Positions 18,981 through 28,519 of a DNA stretch of 64,000 bases are shown in pieces (the first letter of the stretch is position 1; every line of letters begins with the position of its first letter). The notes under the pieces were generated by a model that was not told where the DNA came from, searched no databases, and saw only the letters and a list, made by a program, of their open reading frames with translations. The stretch is from Microbacterium thalli (GTDB lineage: Bacteria > Actinomycetota > Actinomycetes > Actinomycetales > Microbacteriaceae), in assembly GCF_028737325.1 (NCBI RefSeq), contig NZ_JAQZCH010000002.1, positions 1,178,001-1,242,000 on the forward strand, in the 5' to 3' direction. The translations under genes and the position numbers were made by a program.

Positions 18981-20792
18981 TCAGACGAGCGACTCGCGCC
19001 AGGCGGCGTGCAGCTGCGCGAACTTGCCGGTGCCGGCGATGAGGGCGGCGGGGGTGTCATCCTCGATGATGCGGCCGTGCTCCATCACGAGCACCCGGTC
19101 GGCGATCGCCACCGTCGACAGACGGTGCGCGATGATGATGGCCGTACGGTCGGCGAGGAGCGTCCCCAGCGCCTGCTGGATCTGCCGTTCGCTCGGGATG
19201 TCGAGCGACGCCGTCGCCTCGTCGAGGATGAGCACCGCGGGGTCGGCGAGGAAGGCGCGGGCGAACGAGATCAGCTGACGCTGTCCTGCCGAGACCCGGC
19301 CGCCGCGCTTGTTGACGTCGGTGGCGTACCCGTCCGGCAGGCGCTCGATGAACTCGTGGGCACCGACGGCCTGCGCGGCGGACCGGATCTCGTCCATCGT
19401 CGCGTCGGGCTTGCCGAGGGCGATGTTGTCGGCGACGGTCCCACTGAACAGGTACGCCTCCTGCGTGACCATGACGATCGCGCGGCGCAGATCCCGCGGG
19501 TCGAGGCGCCGCAGGTCGACGCCGTCGAGGGTGACTCGGCCTCGCGTGGGGTCGTAGAACCGGGCGACGAGCTTCGCCAGCGTCGACTTGCCCGCACCCG
19601 TGGTGCCGACCAGCGCGATCGTCTGCCCCGCCGGCATGTCGAGGGCGAAGTCCGGCAGGATGACGCGGTCGTCCGAGTACCCGAACGTGACGTCCTCGAA
19701 CCGCAGGTGGCCGCGGGCGTCGCGCAGCTCGATGGGGTCGTCGGGGTCGGGAACCGTCGGCTCCTCCTCCAGCACGCCCGACACCTTCTCGAGTGCGGCG
19801 GTGGCCGACTGGTACGAGTTCAGGAAGAACGCGACCTCCTGCATAGGCGCGAAGAAGTTCCGCACGTACAGCACCGCCGACAGCAGGAAGCCGAGACTCA
19901 GCGACCCCTCGACCACCCGGAAGCCGCCCCACGCCAGTACGAGGGCAAGAGAGACGGATGCCACGGCCATGAGCGCCGGCTCGAAGGTGCCGAACAGGCG
20001 GATCGAGCGCATGTTGACGTCGCGGTAGTCGCTCGACAGGACGCCGAACTCCTCGTCGTTCGCCGGCTCCTTGCGGAATGCCTTGACGGCGCGGATGCCG
20101 GTCATCGACTCGACGAACTTGACGATCACCTTCGCGCTGATCACACGCGACTCGCGATAGACGACCTGCGAGCGCAGGTAGAACCAGCGCATGAGGAGGA
20201 ACAGCGGCAGCCCCATGACCGCGAGGATGAGGCCCGACTGCCAGTCCAGCAGCAGCAGCGCGACGAGCGTGAACCCGCCGTACAGCAGGCCCGAGACCAG
20301 TTCGTTCAGACCGCCGTCGAGCAGCTCGCGGATCGTGTCGAGGTCGCTCGTCTGCCGCGAGATGATGCGGCCCGAGGTGTAGGACTCGTGGAACTCGAGA
20401 CTCAGGCGCTGCGTGTGGCGGAAGATGCGCTTGCGCAGGTCGATCATGACCGCCTGCGTCAGGCGCGCCGCGACGACGGCGTACCAGCCGATGAGCGCCG
20501 CGCCGCCGATGCCGGTGGCGAGGAAGACGGCGACCACGAGGATCGTCGGCATCCAGTCGGCCTCGGCTTGAACGGCCGGGAGCGCGTTGGCGATGCCCCA
20601 GCCGACGAGCGCGGGACCGGCCACGCGCAGCGCCGTCGAGATGACGAGCACGACGGCGGCGAGCGCCAACTGCATGCGCAGCGGCGTCACGAGCGACCCG
20701 AGCAGGCGCAGCGAACGGCGCCGGATCTCGCGGCTCTCGTCGCGGGTGTAGTCGGAGCGGTCCTCGCCGCTCGTCCCGGTGACGGTGCTCAC
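18981..20792 (-). CDS. ABC exporter half-transporter, second subunit of a heterodimer
   Basis: A 603-residue fusion of a six-helix membrane domain (about residues 35-320) and an ATPase domain. Walker A is GTTGAGKST, Walker B is [12 protein letters not shown] with the catalytic Glu, H-loop IIAHRLST. The signature loop is VSAGQRQ instead of LSGGQ. The GTG at 20792 overlaps the previous gene's stop. Together with the partner, which has an Asp for the Walker B Glu, this gives one normal and one degenerate ATP site, as in BmrCD/TM287-288-type multidrug or lipid exporters. Confidence 0.92.
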   Translation of the reverse strand: MSTVTGTSGEDRSDYTRDESREIRRRSLRLLGSLVTPLRMQLALAAVVLVISTALRVAGPALVGWGIANALPAVQAEADWMPTILVVAVFLATGIGGAALIGWYAVVAARLTQAVMIDLRKRIFRHTQRLSLEFHESYTSGRIISRQTSDLDTIRELLDGGLNELVSGLLYGGFTLVALLLLDWQSGLILAVMGLPLFLLMRWFYLRSQVVYRESRVISAKVIVKFVESMTGIRAVKAFRKEPANDEEFGVLSSDYRDVNMRSIRLFGTFEPALMAVASVSLALVLAWGGFRVVEGSLSLGFLLSAVLYVRNFFAPMQEVAFFLNSYQSATAALEKVSGVLEEEPTVPDPDDPIELRDARGHLRFEDVTFGYSDDRVILPDFALDMPAGQTIALVGTTGAGKSTLAKLVARFYDPTRGRVTLDGVDLRRLDPRDLRRAIVMVTQEAYLFSGTVADNIALGKPDATMDEIRSAAQAVGAHEFIERLPDGYATDVNKRGGRVSAGQRQLISFARAFLADPAVLILDEATASLDIPSERQIQQALGTLLADRTAIIIAHRLSTVAIADRVLVMEHGRIIEDDTPAALIAGTGKFAQLHAAWRESLV

Positions 20793-22609
20793 AGGGTCAC
20801 CTCCCTTTCGTCGCGTCGTTCGTTTTCGTCTTCGAGGCTCGAGATGACGTGTCGGTAGTGCTCGCTCGTGCGCAGCAGCTCGGAGTGCGTACCCACCGCC
20901 GTGACGCGGCCGTCTTCGAGCAGCGCGACGCGGTCGGCCAACGTCACCGTCGAGGGGCGGTGCGCCACGATCAGCGCGGTCGTGTCGGCGAGCACCTCGC
21001 GCAGCGCGTCTTCGACGAGCGCCTCGGTGTCGACGTCGAGGGCCGACAGGGGGTCGTCGAGGACGAGCACCGCCGGGCGGGCAGCCACGGCACGCGCGAG
21101 TGCCAGGCGCTGGCGCTGACCGCCCGAGAGGCTCAGTCCCTCTTCGCCGATCACGGTGTCGACGCCGTTCGGCAGGTCGTCGACGAAGCTCGCCTGAGCC
21201 ACCGCGAGCGCCTCGCGCAGGACCCGCTCGGCTTCGGCGCTGCCGCGGTCGAGGTCTTCGCGTCCGAGCAGGATGTTCTCGCGCACGGTCTGCGAGAACA
21301 GCGTCGCGTCTTCGAAGGCCATGCCGACGTGACGGCGCAGTTCGCTCAGCCGCAGCTCCCGCACGTCGACGCCGTCGAGCAGCACCGCGCCGCCCGTGAC
21401 GTCGTATAGGCGGCCGGGCAGCGTCGTCAGCGTGGTCTTGCCCGAGCCGGTCAGACCCACCAGCGCCATCGTCTCGCCGGGCCGCAGGGCCAGGTCGATG
21501 CCGTCGAGCAGGTCACGCTCGGTCTCGGGAGCGTCCTGGTAGCGGAAGCGCGCGCCCGCGAAGACGAGCTCGCCGCGCGGCTGCGCGATGGTCGTCGGGT
21601 TCTCGGGGTCGACGATGGTGTTCTGCTCGTCGAAGACCTCGAAGATGCGGTCGGTCGCGGTGCGCGCATCGACGAGGAACGAGAAGAGGAACCCGATCGA
21701 CTCGACCGGCCAGCGCAGGATCGTGGCCATCGCAAAGAACGCGATGAGCGAGTCGACGCCCAGCTCCCCCGCCTGCACGAGGTAGATGCCGGCGCCGAGG
21801 CACAGCGCGAAGGCGATGTCGGGCAGCAGCACGAGCCAGAACCAGATCCAACCGACGGCGCGCGCCTTCTGCACTTCGGTCTCGCGCAGCGTCTCGGCCT
21901 GGCGGGCGAACTTCTGCAGCGCGTGACCGCCCCGACCGAACGCCTTGAGTACACGGATGCCGTGAACCGACTCCTCGACGGCGGTGGCGAGGTCGCCCGC
22001 CTGGTCCTGGCTCTGGCGCGACAGCATCCCGTAGCGCTTCTCGAAGACGAAGCCGGCGATCCACAGCGGCGCCGACACGACGACGAAGATCGTGCCGAGC
22101 AGCCAGTGCCAGCGGAAGAGGATGATCGAGCCGACGACGATCGTCACCATGTTGACGACCAGCAGCACGATGCCGAAGGCGAGCCACCGCCGGATGAGGC
22201 TGATGTCCTGCATCATGCGGCTGAGGAGCTGCCCCGACTGCCACCGGTCGTGGAAGGCGACGGGCAGGCGCTGCAGGCGCGCGTAGAAGTCGGTGCGCAG
22301 CTCGTACTCGACCTTCGTCGCGGGCGCGAGCACGAACCAGCGGCGGGCCCAGACCATGAGCGCTTCGAAGAGACCGAGCGCGAGCACGGCGCCGGCGCCG
22401 AGCACGATGAGCCACGGGTCGCCGGAGTTGATCGGGCCCTCGGGGCCGACGATCACCTCGAGCACGAGCGGGATGCCGAGCGCGAGCAGGCTCGCGATGA
22501 GCGCGCTGACGAACCCGAGGCTCAGGCGCGGCAGGACGGGCTTGGCGAAGGGAAGCAGTCGCGCGAGCGCGCGCGGCGTGGACAGACGGGGAGGCGTCGA
22601 GGAGGTCAT
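20789..22609 (-). CDS. ABC exporter half-transporter, first subunit of a heterodimer
   Basis: A 606-residue half-transporter: six membrane segments, then an ATPase domain with Walker [10 protein letters not shown], a canonical signature [14 protein letters not shown] and Walker [13 protein letters not shown], in which Asp replaces the usual catalytic Glu. H-loop IVAHRPST. It is translated together with the downstream subunit. A good promoter (22733-22760) lies upstream. Substrate unknown; drug or lipid export is typical for this class. Confidence 0.92.
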   Translation of the reverse strand: MTSSTPPRLSTPRALARLLPFAKPVLPRLSLGFVSALIASLLALGIPLVLEVIVGPEGPINSGDPWLIVLGAGAVLALGLFEALMVWARRWFVLAPATKVEYELRTDFYARLQRLPVAFHDRWQSGQLLSRMMQDISLIRRWLAFGIVLLVVNMVTIVVGSIILFRWHWLLGTIFVVVSAPLWIAGFVFEKRYGMLSRQSQDQAGDLATAVEESVHGIRVLKAFGRGGHALQKFARQAETLRETEVQKARAVGWIWFWLVLLPDIAFALCLGAGIYLVQAGELGVDSLIAFFAMATILRWPVESIGFLFSFLVDARTATDRIFEVFDEQNTIVDPENPTTIAQPRGELVFAGARFRYQDAPETERDLLDGIDLALRPGETMALVGLTGSGKTTLTTLPGRLYDVTGGAVLLDGVDVRELRLSELRRHVGMAFEDATLFSQTVRENILLGREDLDRGSAEAERVLREALAVAQASFVDDLPNGVDTVIGEEGLSLSGGQRQRLALARAVAARPAVLVLDDPLSALDVDTEALVEDALREVLADTTALIVAHRPSTVTLADRVALLEDGRVTAVGTHSELLRTSEHYRHVISSLEDENERRDEREVTL

Positions 22610-22732
22610 GATCCTGAGGTGTGTCGAGCGGATGCCGCGGTGGCGCGGCGCGGGACGCGCGCGAGCGCGTCGAGGTGGGCCGGGGCCCGAGGGGAGGAAA
22701 GAGCGCCCCCTGCACGCACGGGAGCCCTCCAG

Positions 22733-22760
22733 GCTATACCTGAGATTTCGCTGAGTGCAA
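22733..22760 (-). promoter_or_regulatory. Sigma-A-type promoter for the ABC exporter operon
   Basis: On the minus strand TTGCAC (22755-22760) and TATAGC (22733-22738) are separated by 16 bp, about 125 bp upstream of the first exporter gene. It lies in the gap after the methyltransferase gene. Confidence 0.55.
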
Positions 22761-22774
22761 GAGCAATGGCAGCG

Positions 22775-23305
22775 TCATCCGCGCAGCTCGGCCTCACGCG
22801 CCAGCAGGCTCTGCTTCACCTCGGTCCCCCACGCGAAGCCGCCGAGCGCCCCACCCGTGCGGAGAACCCGGTGGCAGGGCACGAAGAGCGCGGCGGCATT
22901 GCGGGCACAGACGGATGCCGCCGCGCGGACGGCTCCGGGCGACCCGAGTGCCGCTGCGAAGCCGGTGTAGGTCAGCGGCTCGCCGGGCGCGATGCGCCGC
23001 AGGGCCTGCCAACCGGCGCTCTGCATCGCCGTACCGGTCTGGCGCACCGGGACGGCCTCGATCGCGGCGAGGTCGCCGGCGTAGTACGCGGTGACGGCCG
23101 CGGCGGCATCCGTACGTCCGTCGATGACGCGCGTGGGACGGGCCGCGGGGCGTAGGCGGTCGAGGATCGCGGCGGGGTCGGAGGTCCAGCCCGAAGCGAG
23201 CACCGCACCGTTCGCCTCGAGGATCGTGAATGGGCCGTCGGGGGTGGTCACGGTCTCGATGAGGGCTGTGCCGGTCACGGGGGGAACGTCGACGATGTCG
23301 GTCAT
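22775..23305 (-). CDS. ogt: Methylated-DNA-[protein]-cysteine S-methyltransferase
   Basis: A 176-residue O6-methylguanine-DNA methyltransferase. The acceptor cysteine is in VPCHRV (about residue 144), followed by [18 protein letters not shown], which is conserved in Ogt/MGMT proteins. It reverses O6-alkylguanine damage by a suicide transfer. Its ATG overlaps the stop of the Ada-AlkA gene (ATGA), so the two repair activities are made together. Confidence 0.95.
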   Translation of the reverse strand: MTDIVDVPPVTGTALIETVTTPDGPFTILEANGAVLASGWTSDPAAILDRLRPAARPTRVIDGRTDAAAAVTAYYAGDLAAIEAVPVRQTGTAMQSAGWQALRRIAPGEPLTYTGFAAALGSPGAVRAAASVCARNAAALFVPCHRVLRTGGALGGFAWGTEVKQSLLAREAELRG

Positions 23306-24816
23306 GCTCGGGCCTTTCGCGGCGGAGTGAGGGTCGGCTCGGTCGCGCTTTCGCGCCAGGCCTGCGTGACGGGGGCGGCGTACCAGAGGTGCGCCATGAG
23401 GTAGCTGCGCCACGGCGCCGCGCGCTCGGCCCACGCGACGAGCTCGGCGGGCCCGGCGGGGATGCCGGCGGCGGCAGCCCCCGCTCGCGCCGCGACATCG
23501 CCGGGCAGCAGGATGTCGGGGTCGCCGAGCACCCGCATCCGCACGTAGTCGGCGGTCCACGGGCCGATGCCGGGCAGGGCGAGCAGGGCGGCGCGCTGCT
23601 CGTGGGTGTCGTCGCCGGGCGACAGGCGCAGCGATCCGTCGGCCAGCGCGGTGGCGGCCCCGACGATCGCACGGATTCGTGCGCCGGGGCCGCGCAGGAC
23701 GTCGGCGCCGTGCTCGGCGATCGCCGGCATCGTCGGGAAGAGCGTGGCCGGGCCTGCCGCCGTCTCGACGGGGTCACCGAGCTCGGCGGTCAGCCGCCCC
23801 TGCACGGTGCGGGCCGAGGCGACGCTGATCTGCTGCCCGATCATGGCGCGGATGAGCATCTCATCGGGGTCGATGGCGGCGGGAAGCCGCACCCCGGGGA
23901 TCCGCGCGACAAGCGGCGCGAGCTCGGGATGCTGGGCGAGCGCCTCATCGATCGCGGTCGGGTCGGCGTCGAGGTCGAACAGCCTCCGCACCCGCGTGAT
24001 GAGGGCAGAGAGATCCGACAGCGCGGCGAGCTCGGCGCGCAGCCGCACGCGGCCCGCGTCATCCAGGCGCACCTCGAACCAGGCCGGTCCCCCGGCGAGA
24101 CGGATCACGCGTGCGAACGACCGCTCGTCGCCCGACTCGACCCCGGGGATCGCGTGGGCCCGCATCCAGCCGAACAGGCCCGCGGCGTCGAACGGTTCGC
24201 GCACCGGCAGCACGAGGTCGATGCGGCCGGGCGCGCGCTCCCCCGTCTGCCGGCGTGCGCGCAGCTGGCCGGGAGGCAGCGCGAAGACCTCGCCGATCGT
24301 CTCGTTGAACTGCCGCACGCTCGCGAAGCCCGATGCGAAGGCGACGTCGGCGATCGGCAGGTCGGTCTCGACGAGCAGGGTGCGCGCGGTGTGCGCTCGA
24401 TGGGCTCGCGCGAGGGCGAGCGGTCCCGCGCCGAGCTCGGCCGTCAGCAGCCGGGTGAGGTGCCGCGACGAGTAGCCGAGACGGGATGCCAGTCCGGGCA
24501 CCCCGTCGCGGTCGACGACGCCGTCGGCGATGAGGCGCATCGCCCGCGCGGCGAGGTCGCCGCGGAGGTTCCACTGCGGCGATCCGGGCGTCGCTTCGGG
24601 CAGGCAGCGCTTGCACGCGCGGTAACCGGCCTCGTGCGCGGCCGCGCTCGTCGGATAGAACGTGACGTTCGCGGGTTTGGGCGTGCGGGCCGGGCAGCTC
24701 GGCCGGCAGTAGATCCCGGTTGAACGCACGGCGGTGACGAACTGCCCGTCGAAACGGGTGTCGCGGGCGTCGATGGCGCGGTAGCGCTCGTCGAAGCCCA
24801 TCGCAGCGATCGTCAT
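23302..24816 (-). CDS. Ada-AlkA fusion: adaptive-response regulator and 3-methyladenine DNA glycosylase
   Basis: A 504-residue three-part protein. Residues 1-80 are the Ada methylphosphotriester/zinc domain with Cys37, Cys41, Cys68 and Cys71; about 85-185 is an AraC-type DNA-binding region ([16 protein letters not shown] and [15 protein letters not shown]); about 200-490 is AlkA, with the helix-hairpin-helix [15 protein letters not shown] and the downstream catalytic Asp region. The C-terminal Ogt domain of E. coli Ada is absent but is encoded by the overlapping downstream gene. It probably activates its own operon after alkylation damage. Confidence 0.93.
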   Translation of the reverse strand: MTIAAMGFDERYRAIDARDTRFDGQFVTAVRSTGIYCRPSCPARTPKPANVTFYPTSAAAHEAGYRACKRCLPEATPGSPQWNLRGDLAARAMRLIADGVVDRDGVPGLASRLGYSSRHLTRLLTAELGAGPLALARAHRAHTARTLLVETDLPIADVAFASGFASVRQFNETIGEVFALPPGQLRARRQTGERAPGRIDLVLPVREPFDAAGLFGWMRAHAIPGVESGDERSFARVIRLAGGPAWFEVRLDDAGRVRLRAELAALSDLSALITRVRRLFDLDADPTAIDEALAQHPELAPLVARIPGVRLPAAIDPDEMLIRAMIGQQISVASARTVQGRLTAELGDPVETAAGPATLFPTMPAIAEHGADVLRGPGARIRAIVGAATALADGSLRLSPGDDTHEQRAALLALPGIGPWTADYVRMRVLGDPDILLPGDVAARAGAAAAGIPAGPAELVAWAERAAPWRSYLMAHLWYAAPVTQAWRESATEPTLTPPRKARA

Positions 24817-24963
24817 GCCTCCACCCTGACACGCCCCACCGACACCGGCTCGCGGAAATCGGACACGACTCTGCCCGGCTGTCCTCCCCCGGTCGACTCG
24901 CCGCGTGGCGCCGATGCCGCCCCTCCCAGGTCCCTAGATTCCGGAGACTCGACGATGCCGCGA

Positions 24964-25674
24964 TCAGCCGGCCGGCATCGGAGGGTCGGTCACGAGCGGC
25001 TGTGGCTGAACGGGAACGCCGGTCTCGTCGTAGTAGACCGGGCCGTCGGGCGGGAAGAAGAACTGCGGCACCGACGACGGCCCCTCGGTGGCGGGGAGCC
25101 GGCGCCAGATGTCCGCGGGCAGCCGCTCCTCGGCGAACACCTCGGTGGCGAGGTCGTGGGCCGAGCCGGGCGCGCACTCCGTCTCGGACGAGACGCGCAC
25201 CTGCCCCGTCGCGGGACGGATGGTCACGACGGTGCGTTCGGCGACGCCGCCCTCGGCGACGACGGTCACCTCGCGCGCGTCCGCCTGACCCCGCTCCGTC
25301 GTGTCGCTCTCGATACCGAGCGAGGCGAGCGCCTCCGACGCCGCGGCGGCGACATCCAGCGGATCGCGACCGGGCAGCTCGAGACCGCGGACGGCGACGA
25401 GACGGTACCCGCCTTCCTCGCTGAGCCCCAGCTGGCATCCGGTCGGGTGCGCGCCGTAGGCCCCGTCGACGACGCTCCACTCGGTCGGCTCGATGGCCAT
25501 GATCACCGAGTGCACACCGGCCGCAAATGCGGAGAAGCGCTCCCGCGCCTGCGCGTACGTCTCGCCGTCACCGAGCCTGCCCGGGTCTCCGCATCCGCTC
25601 ACCAGCAGCAGCGGGATCATCAGGAGCGCGCCGGCGGCGAAGCCGAGACGGCCGGTGCTCGTCCTCCGAATCAT
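24964..25674 (-). CDS. Lipoprotein of unknown function, paralogue of the next gene upstream
   Basis: A 236-residue protein with a lipobox SGC at about residue 28. The mature domain is strongly similar to the product of 25693-26391: both share VIMAIEPT.W, YGA.P.GCQLG, E...V.R.LPATEGPSSVPQF and the C-terminal Pro-rich DGPVYY...PVQPQPLVTD. No known family is recognised. The two genes are a tandem duplication downstream of the ESX-associated hydrolase, 18 bp apart, so the lipoproteins may work with or protect against that protein; this is a guess from context. Confidence 0.8.
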   Translation of the reverse strand: MIRRTSTGRLGFAAGALLMIPLLLVSGCGDPGRLGDGETYAQARERFSAFAAGVHSVIMAIEPTEWSVVDGAYGAHPTGCQLGLSEEGGYRLVAVRGLELPGRDPLDVAAAASEALASLGIESDTTERGQADAREVTVVAEGGVAERTVVTIRPATGQVRVSSETECAPGSAHDLATEVFAEERLPADIWRRLPATEGPSSVPQFFFPPDGPVYYDETGVPVQPQPLVTDPPMPAG

Positions 25675-25692
25675 CTGCGCGCGGGTCGGGAC

Positions 25693-26391
25693 TCACCGAG
25701 GCGGGACCGGCGCGTCCGTCACGAGCGGCTGGGGCTGGACCGGCGTCCCGTCTTCGTTGTAGTAGACAGGGCCGTCGGGCGGGAAGTAGAACTGCGGCAC
25801 GGACGACGGGCCTTCCGTCGCGGGGAGCCGTCGCCAGACATCATCCGGGTACAGCTCCTCACCGAACATCGCGGTGAGGATGTCTGAACTCGACCCGGCC
25901 GTGCAGGCGGTCTCGCTGGAGACGAGCACACGGCCATCGACGGGACGGATGACCACCACGGTGCGGGCAGCCTCGCTCTCACCCACGACGGTAACCTCCC
26001 TTGCCTCCCCGGAGCCCCGCTGCACGGTCTCCGCGTCTATTCCGAGCTCGGTGAAACCCTCGGATGCCGCAGCCGCGATCTCCCCGGCATCCCGTCCCGG
26101 CAGCTCGATTGCGCGCACTGCCGTGAACGAATACCCCGTGTCCGCGCTGACGCCCAGCTGACATCCGCTCGGGCGGGCTCCGTACTGTCCCTGGTCGACC
26201 CGCCAGTCGGTCGGCTCGATCGCCATGATCACCGTATGCAACTCGTCGGCCATTGCCGCGAACTGCTCCCGCGCCTCGGTGTACTGATCCGCGGCCGGCT
26301 GTTCGTCACCCGGCGTCGCCGCACACGAACTCATCATCAACACCAATCCGACGGCGAAGGCCGTCATTGTCATCCGCGAGGTCGATCTCAT
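25693..26391 (-). CDS. Lipoprotein of unknown function, paralogue of 24964-25674
   Basis: A 232-residue lipoprotein (lipobox SSC at about residue 23) with the same layout as its neighbour: helical stretch after the anchor, a core with two conserved cysteines (PSGCQLG and SSETACTAG), and a Pro-rich C-terminal tail ending near PQPLVTDAPVPPR. A more distant relative is encoded at 37271-37894. The start is three bases from the hydrolase stop, so it is in the same transcript. Confidence 0.8.
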   Translation of the reverse strand: MRSTSRMTMTAFAVGLVLMMSSCAATPGDEQPAADQYTEAREQFAAMADELHTVIMAIEPTDWRVDQGQYGARPSGCQLGVSADTGYSFTAVRAIELPGRDAGEIAAAASEGFTELGIDAETVQRGSGEAREVTVVGESEAARTVVVIRPVDGRVLVSSETACTAGSSSDILTAMFGEELYPDDVWRRLPATEGPSSVPQFYFPPDGPVYYNEDGTPVQPQPLVTDAPVPPR

Positions 26392-26394
26392 CAG

Positions 26395-28086
26395 TCACGT
26401 CCGGTAGGGGTCAACGGGAAGCCATTCCAGCCAATCGGGCAGGTCCCAGAAGCCGCGCTCACTGCCGTCGCCGTCCATTTCGGTCCCGGGCTCGCCGGTC
26501 AGGATGATCTGCTGGATGTTGTAGAACGATTCCGATCCTTGCACGAGGTACCCTTCCCCGTCCCCCGATGGAAGCGGCCCGTTGCCGCCCTCGTGAGCGC
26601 CGTGTCCGGGCGTGGGCGCAAGCTGCTCGCCGCCCGCGTAACCGCCGTCGCTGCCGAACTCGGTCACCCCCGGGAGCGTCTCGGGCACGGTGCCGTGCGC
26701 GCCTCCCCAGCTCGTGTCACGGCCGATGCGGGCCCATGCGTCGTTCTCCGACAGCGTCGCGTACATGCGCAGGTCGTCGGCGTTCTGGAGGTTTGACAGC
26801 ACCTGCGGATCGCTCGGGAAGCCAGCCGAGCCCACCGCGATGAACTGGTCGACGCCGAGCGCGTCCGGGCGGGACCCGATCGCGAGGGCAGCGGTCGTGC
26901 TGCCGTAGGAGTGCGCGATGACGGCTTTCTCCGCGGTAGGGTGCACCGCGTCGATGCCGAGCAGGAACGAGCGGAGCGCTGCCGCGCCGTGGCGCGCCCT
27001 GTCCATCCCGGGCTCTTCGAGCTCGTTGGGAGAGTCGTAGCCGAACCATGCGATCGTCGCCAGGCCCGGTCCAGCGTTGTTGAGCGCGCGAGCCGAGTCT
27101 CCCCATTCGCCGATGCCCGCGACGGATGAATTCATACCGGGAACGAGCACGTTGATGTCCGTTGCAGAAGCGAGATCGCCGTACGCCAGCGCTGCGGTGG
27201 TCTGCGCCGAACCGCCGGGGTCAAACGAGATCAGGAGCGGGAAGGGAGGACCGTCCGTCAGCTCCTCCCAGAGCGCCGCGACGTCGTCGCCGAGCGCGCC
27301 GCCCGGGTTCGTGGCGCGCAGCGCTTCGAGGCGTTCCCGGTTGACCCGCGCGCGCACGTCGTACGGGATGCCGTCGAGGTTGCCGATGATGTCCGGGTGC
27401 GCGCGGGCGATCTCGTCGTGCAGTTCGGGATGCGCGAGCCACAGCTCCAGCACCGCCTGCGGGGTATCCGCCGCGAGCAGCTGATCGAGCAGACTCCGCG
27501 CCTCCGATGTCAGCGCCGGCCCCGCTCCGCCGGCGAGCTCGGCGAGCGCGGCGTCGTAGGCGGTGTCCCAGGCGGAGTAGTGGTTCTCGAACTGCTCCCA
27601 CAGATCCGCGAGGTCGCCGGCGGCGGCATCCCGTGTGGCTACGGCATCCTGCGCCGCGTCGTTCGCGCGGCGGACGTCGGCCGGCTCACCCGAGCGAGAG
27701 GTCGACAGCGCGCTCAGCGCAGCTTCCTCTGCGTCCGCGGCCGCTGAGCTCCACGCCGCATGGGCGGACTCGATGTCGTCGATGAGCCGGTTCGCCGCCT
27801 CCGCGGACGACGAGAACGCGTCGGCATAGCGCTGCAGCACCCCGGCGAGCAGCTCGGCCTCGGCGATCTCCGCAGCGAGCCCGTTGGCGACCTCTTGCGC
27901 GTCGGCACGGGCCGCGGTGATCGCGGCGCCGACACCGTCGAGGTCGGTCGCGGACTGGACCGTGGTGCGAAGGTCGCCGAGCGAGCCGGCCACGCGGCTG
28001 AAAGCGCCGCTCCACCAGCTCATCGACCCGGCGCTGCCTTCGAGGCGCTCGAGCGGATAGCCCCGGTTGGGCGAGGTGAGGCTCAC
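26395..28086 (-). CDS. DUF1023-type alpha/beta hydrolase with ESX-like helical N-terminus
   Basis: A 563-residue protein. Residues 1 to about 200 form long Ala/Glu-rich helices with SMSWWSGAF near the start, resembling WXG/ESX substrate domains. Residues about 285-480 form an alpha/beta hydrolase with nucleophile elbow IAHSYGS and preceding strand INVLVPGMNSSV, typical of the actinobacterial DUF1023 family. There is no signal peptide. The GTG at 28086 overlaps the WXG-like gene before it. Position and architecture suggest a type VII-secreted or ESX-associated hydrolase; substrate unknown. Confidence 0.82.
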   Translation of the reverse strand: MSLTSPNRGYPLERLEGSAGSMSWWSGAFSRVAGSLGDLRTTVQSATDLDGVGAAITAARADAQEVANGLAAEIAEAELLAGVLQRYADAFSSSAEAANRLIDDIESAHAAWSSAAADAEEAALSALSTSRSGEPADVRRANDAAQDAVATRDAAAGDLADLWEQFENHYSAWDTAYDAALAELAGGAGPALTSEARSLLDQLLAADTPQAVLELWLAHPELHDEIARAHPDIIGNLDGIPYDVRARVNRERLEALRATNPGGALGDDVAALWEELTDGPPFPLLISFDPGGSAQTTAALAYGDLASATDINVLVPGMNSSVAGIGEWGDSARALNNAGPGLATIAWFGYDSPNELEEPGMDRARHGAAALRSFLLGIDAVHPTAEKAVIAHSYGSTTAALAIGSRPDALGVDQFIAVGSAGFPSDPQVLSNLQNADDLRMYATLSENDAWARIGRDTSWGGAHGTVPETLPGVTEFGSDGGYAGGEQLAPTPGHGAHEGGNGPLPSGDGEGYLVQGSESFYNIQQIILTGEPGTEMDGDGSERGFWDLPDWLEWLPVDPYRT

Positions 28087-28376
28087 GGCTGGTTCCTGCC
28101 CGTCAGCTCGACATCGAGATCCGAGTAGCGCGCCGCGATCTCCGACAGGGACGCTCCGACCCCGGATGCCGCGCCCGTGCGGTCCAGCACGGCCTGATGC
28201 AGGCCGGTCAGACGCCGGTTGATCTCGAGGCGCAGCGCCACGCGGTGCGCGGGGTTCTCGACACCGGTGTCGTCGCCCTGGATGTCGGCGTTGTCCATCA
28301 CCGCGCTCGACACGCGCGTCTGAATGGCATCCGCCGCGCTCGTGAGCGCGTGGTAGTAGATCTCGACATCCGACAT
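28083..28376 (-). CDS. WXG100/ESX-like small helical protein
   Basis: A 97-residue, signal-less, helical protein. It lacks a WXG tripeptide but ends with YSDLD, fitting the YxxxD/E secretion signal of type VII substrates. The ATG at 28376 is preceded by GAGAGAGGG. It is the first gene of the operon, overlaps the hydrolase gene by 4 bp, and sits under the palindromic promoter module shared with the other WXG100 genes. Likely the secretion partner of the hydrolase. Confidence 0.75.
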   Translation of the reverse strand: MSDVEIYYHALTSAADAIQTRVSSAVMDNADIQGDDTGVENPAHRVALRLEINRRLTGLHQAVLDRTGAASGVGASLSEIAARYSDLDVELTGRNQP

Positions 28377-28419
28377 GACGCCCTCTCTCGAAAGCCGACT
28401 CGCTCCGGCCGACGGTGAC

Positions 28420-28464
28420 ACGCTATCGAGGGCGCCACCGCCGCGTCGATGGGGAGATCTCCCC
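28420..28464 (-). promoter_or_regulatory. ESX-locus promoter module A
   Basis: Perfect palindrome GGGGAGATCTCCCC (28451-28464) followed on the minus strand, after 25 bp, by the -10 box TAGCGT (28420-28425). The same palindrome and nearly the same spacing occur upstream of the WXG100 genes at 30397 and 37086. No -35 consensus is seen, so the palindrome may bind an activator. Confidence 0.65.
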
Positions 28465-28507
28465 TCCCCTGCCGCGCAAGCGCTGGCGTCCGCGCCCCTC
28501 GCCGGGT

Positions 28508-28513
28508 TAGCGT
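28508..28513 (+). promoter_or_regulatory. -10 box for a probable leaderless transcript
   Basis: TAGCGT lies six bases before the ATG at 28520, with no ribosome-binding site. Same geometry as at 7373 and 10225. Confidence 0.5.
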
Positions 28514-28519
28514 CGCGGC

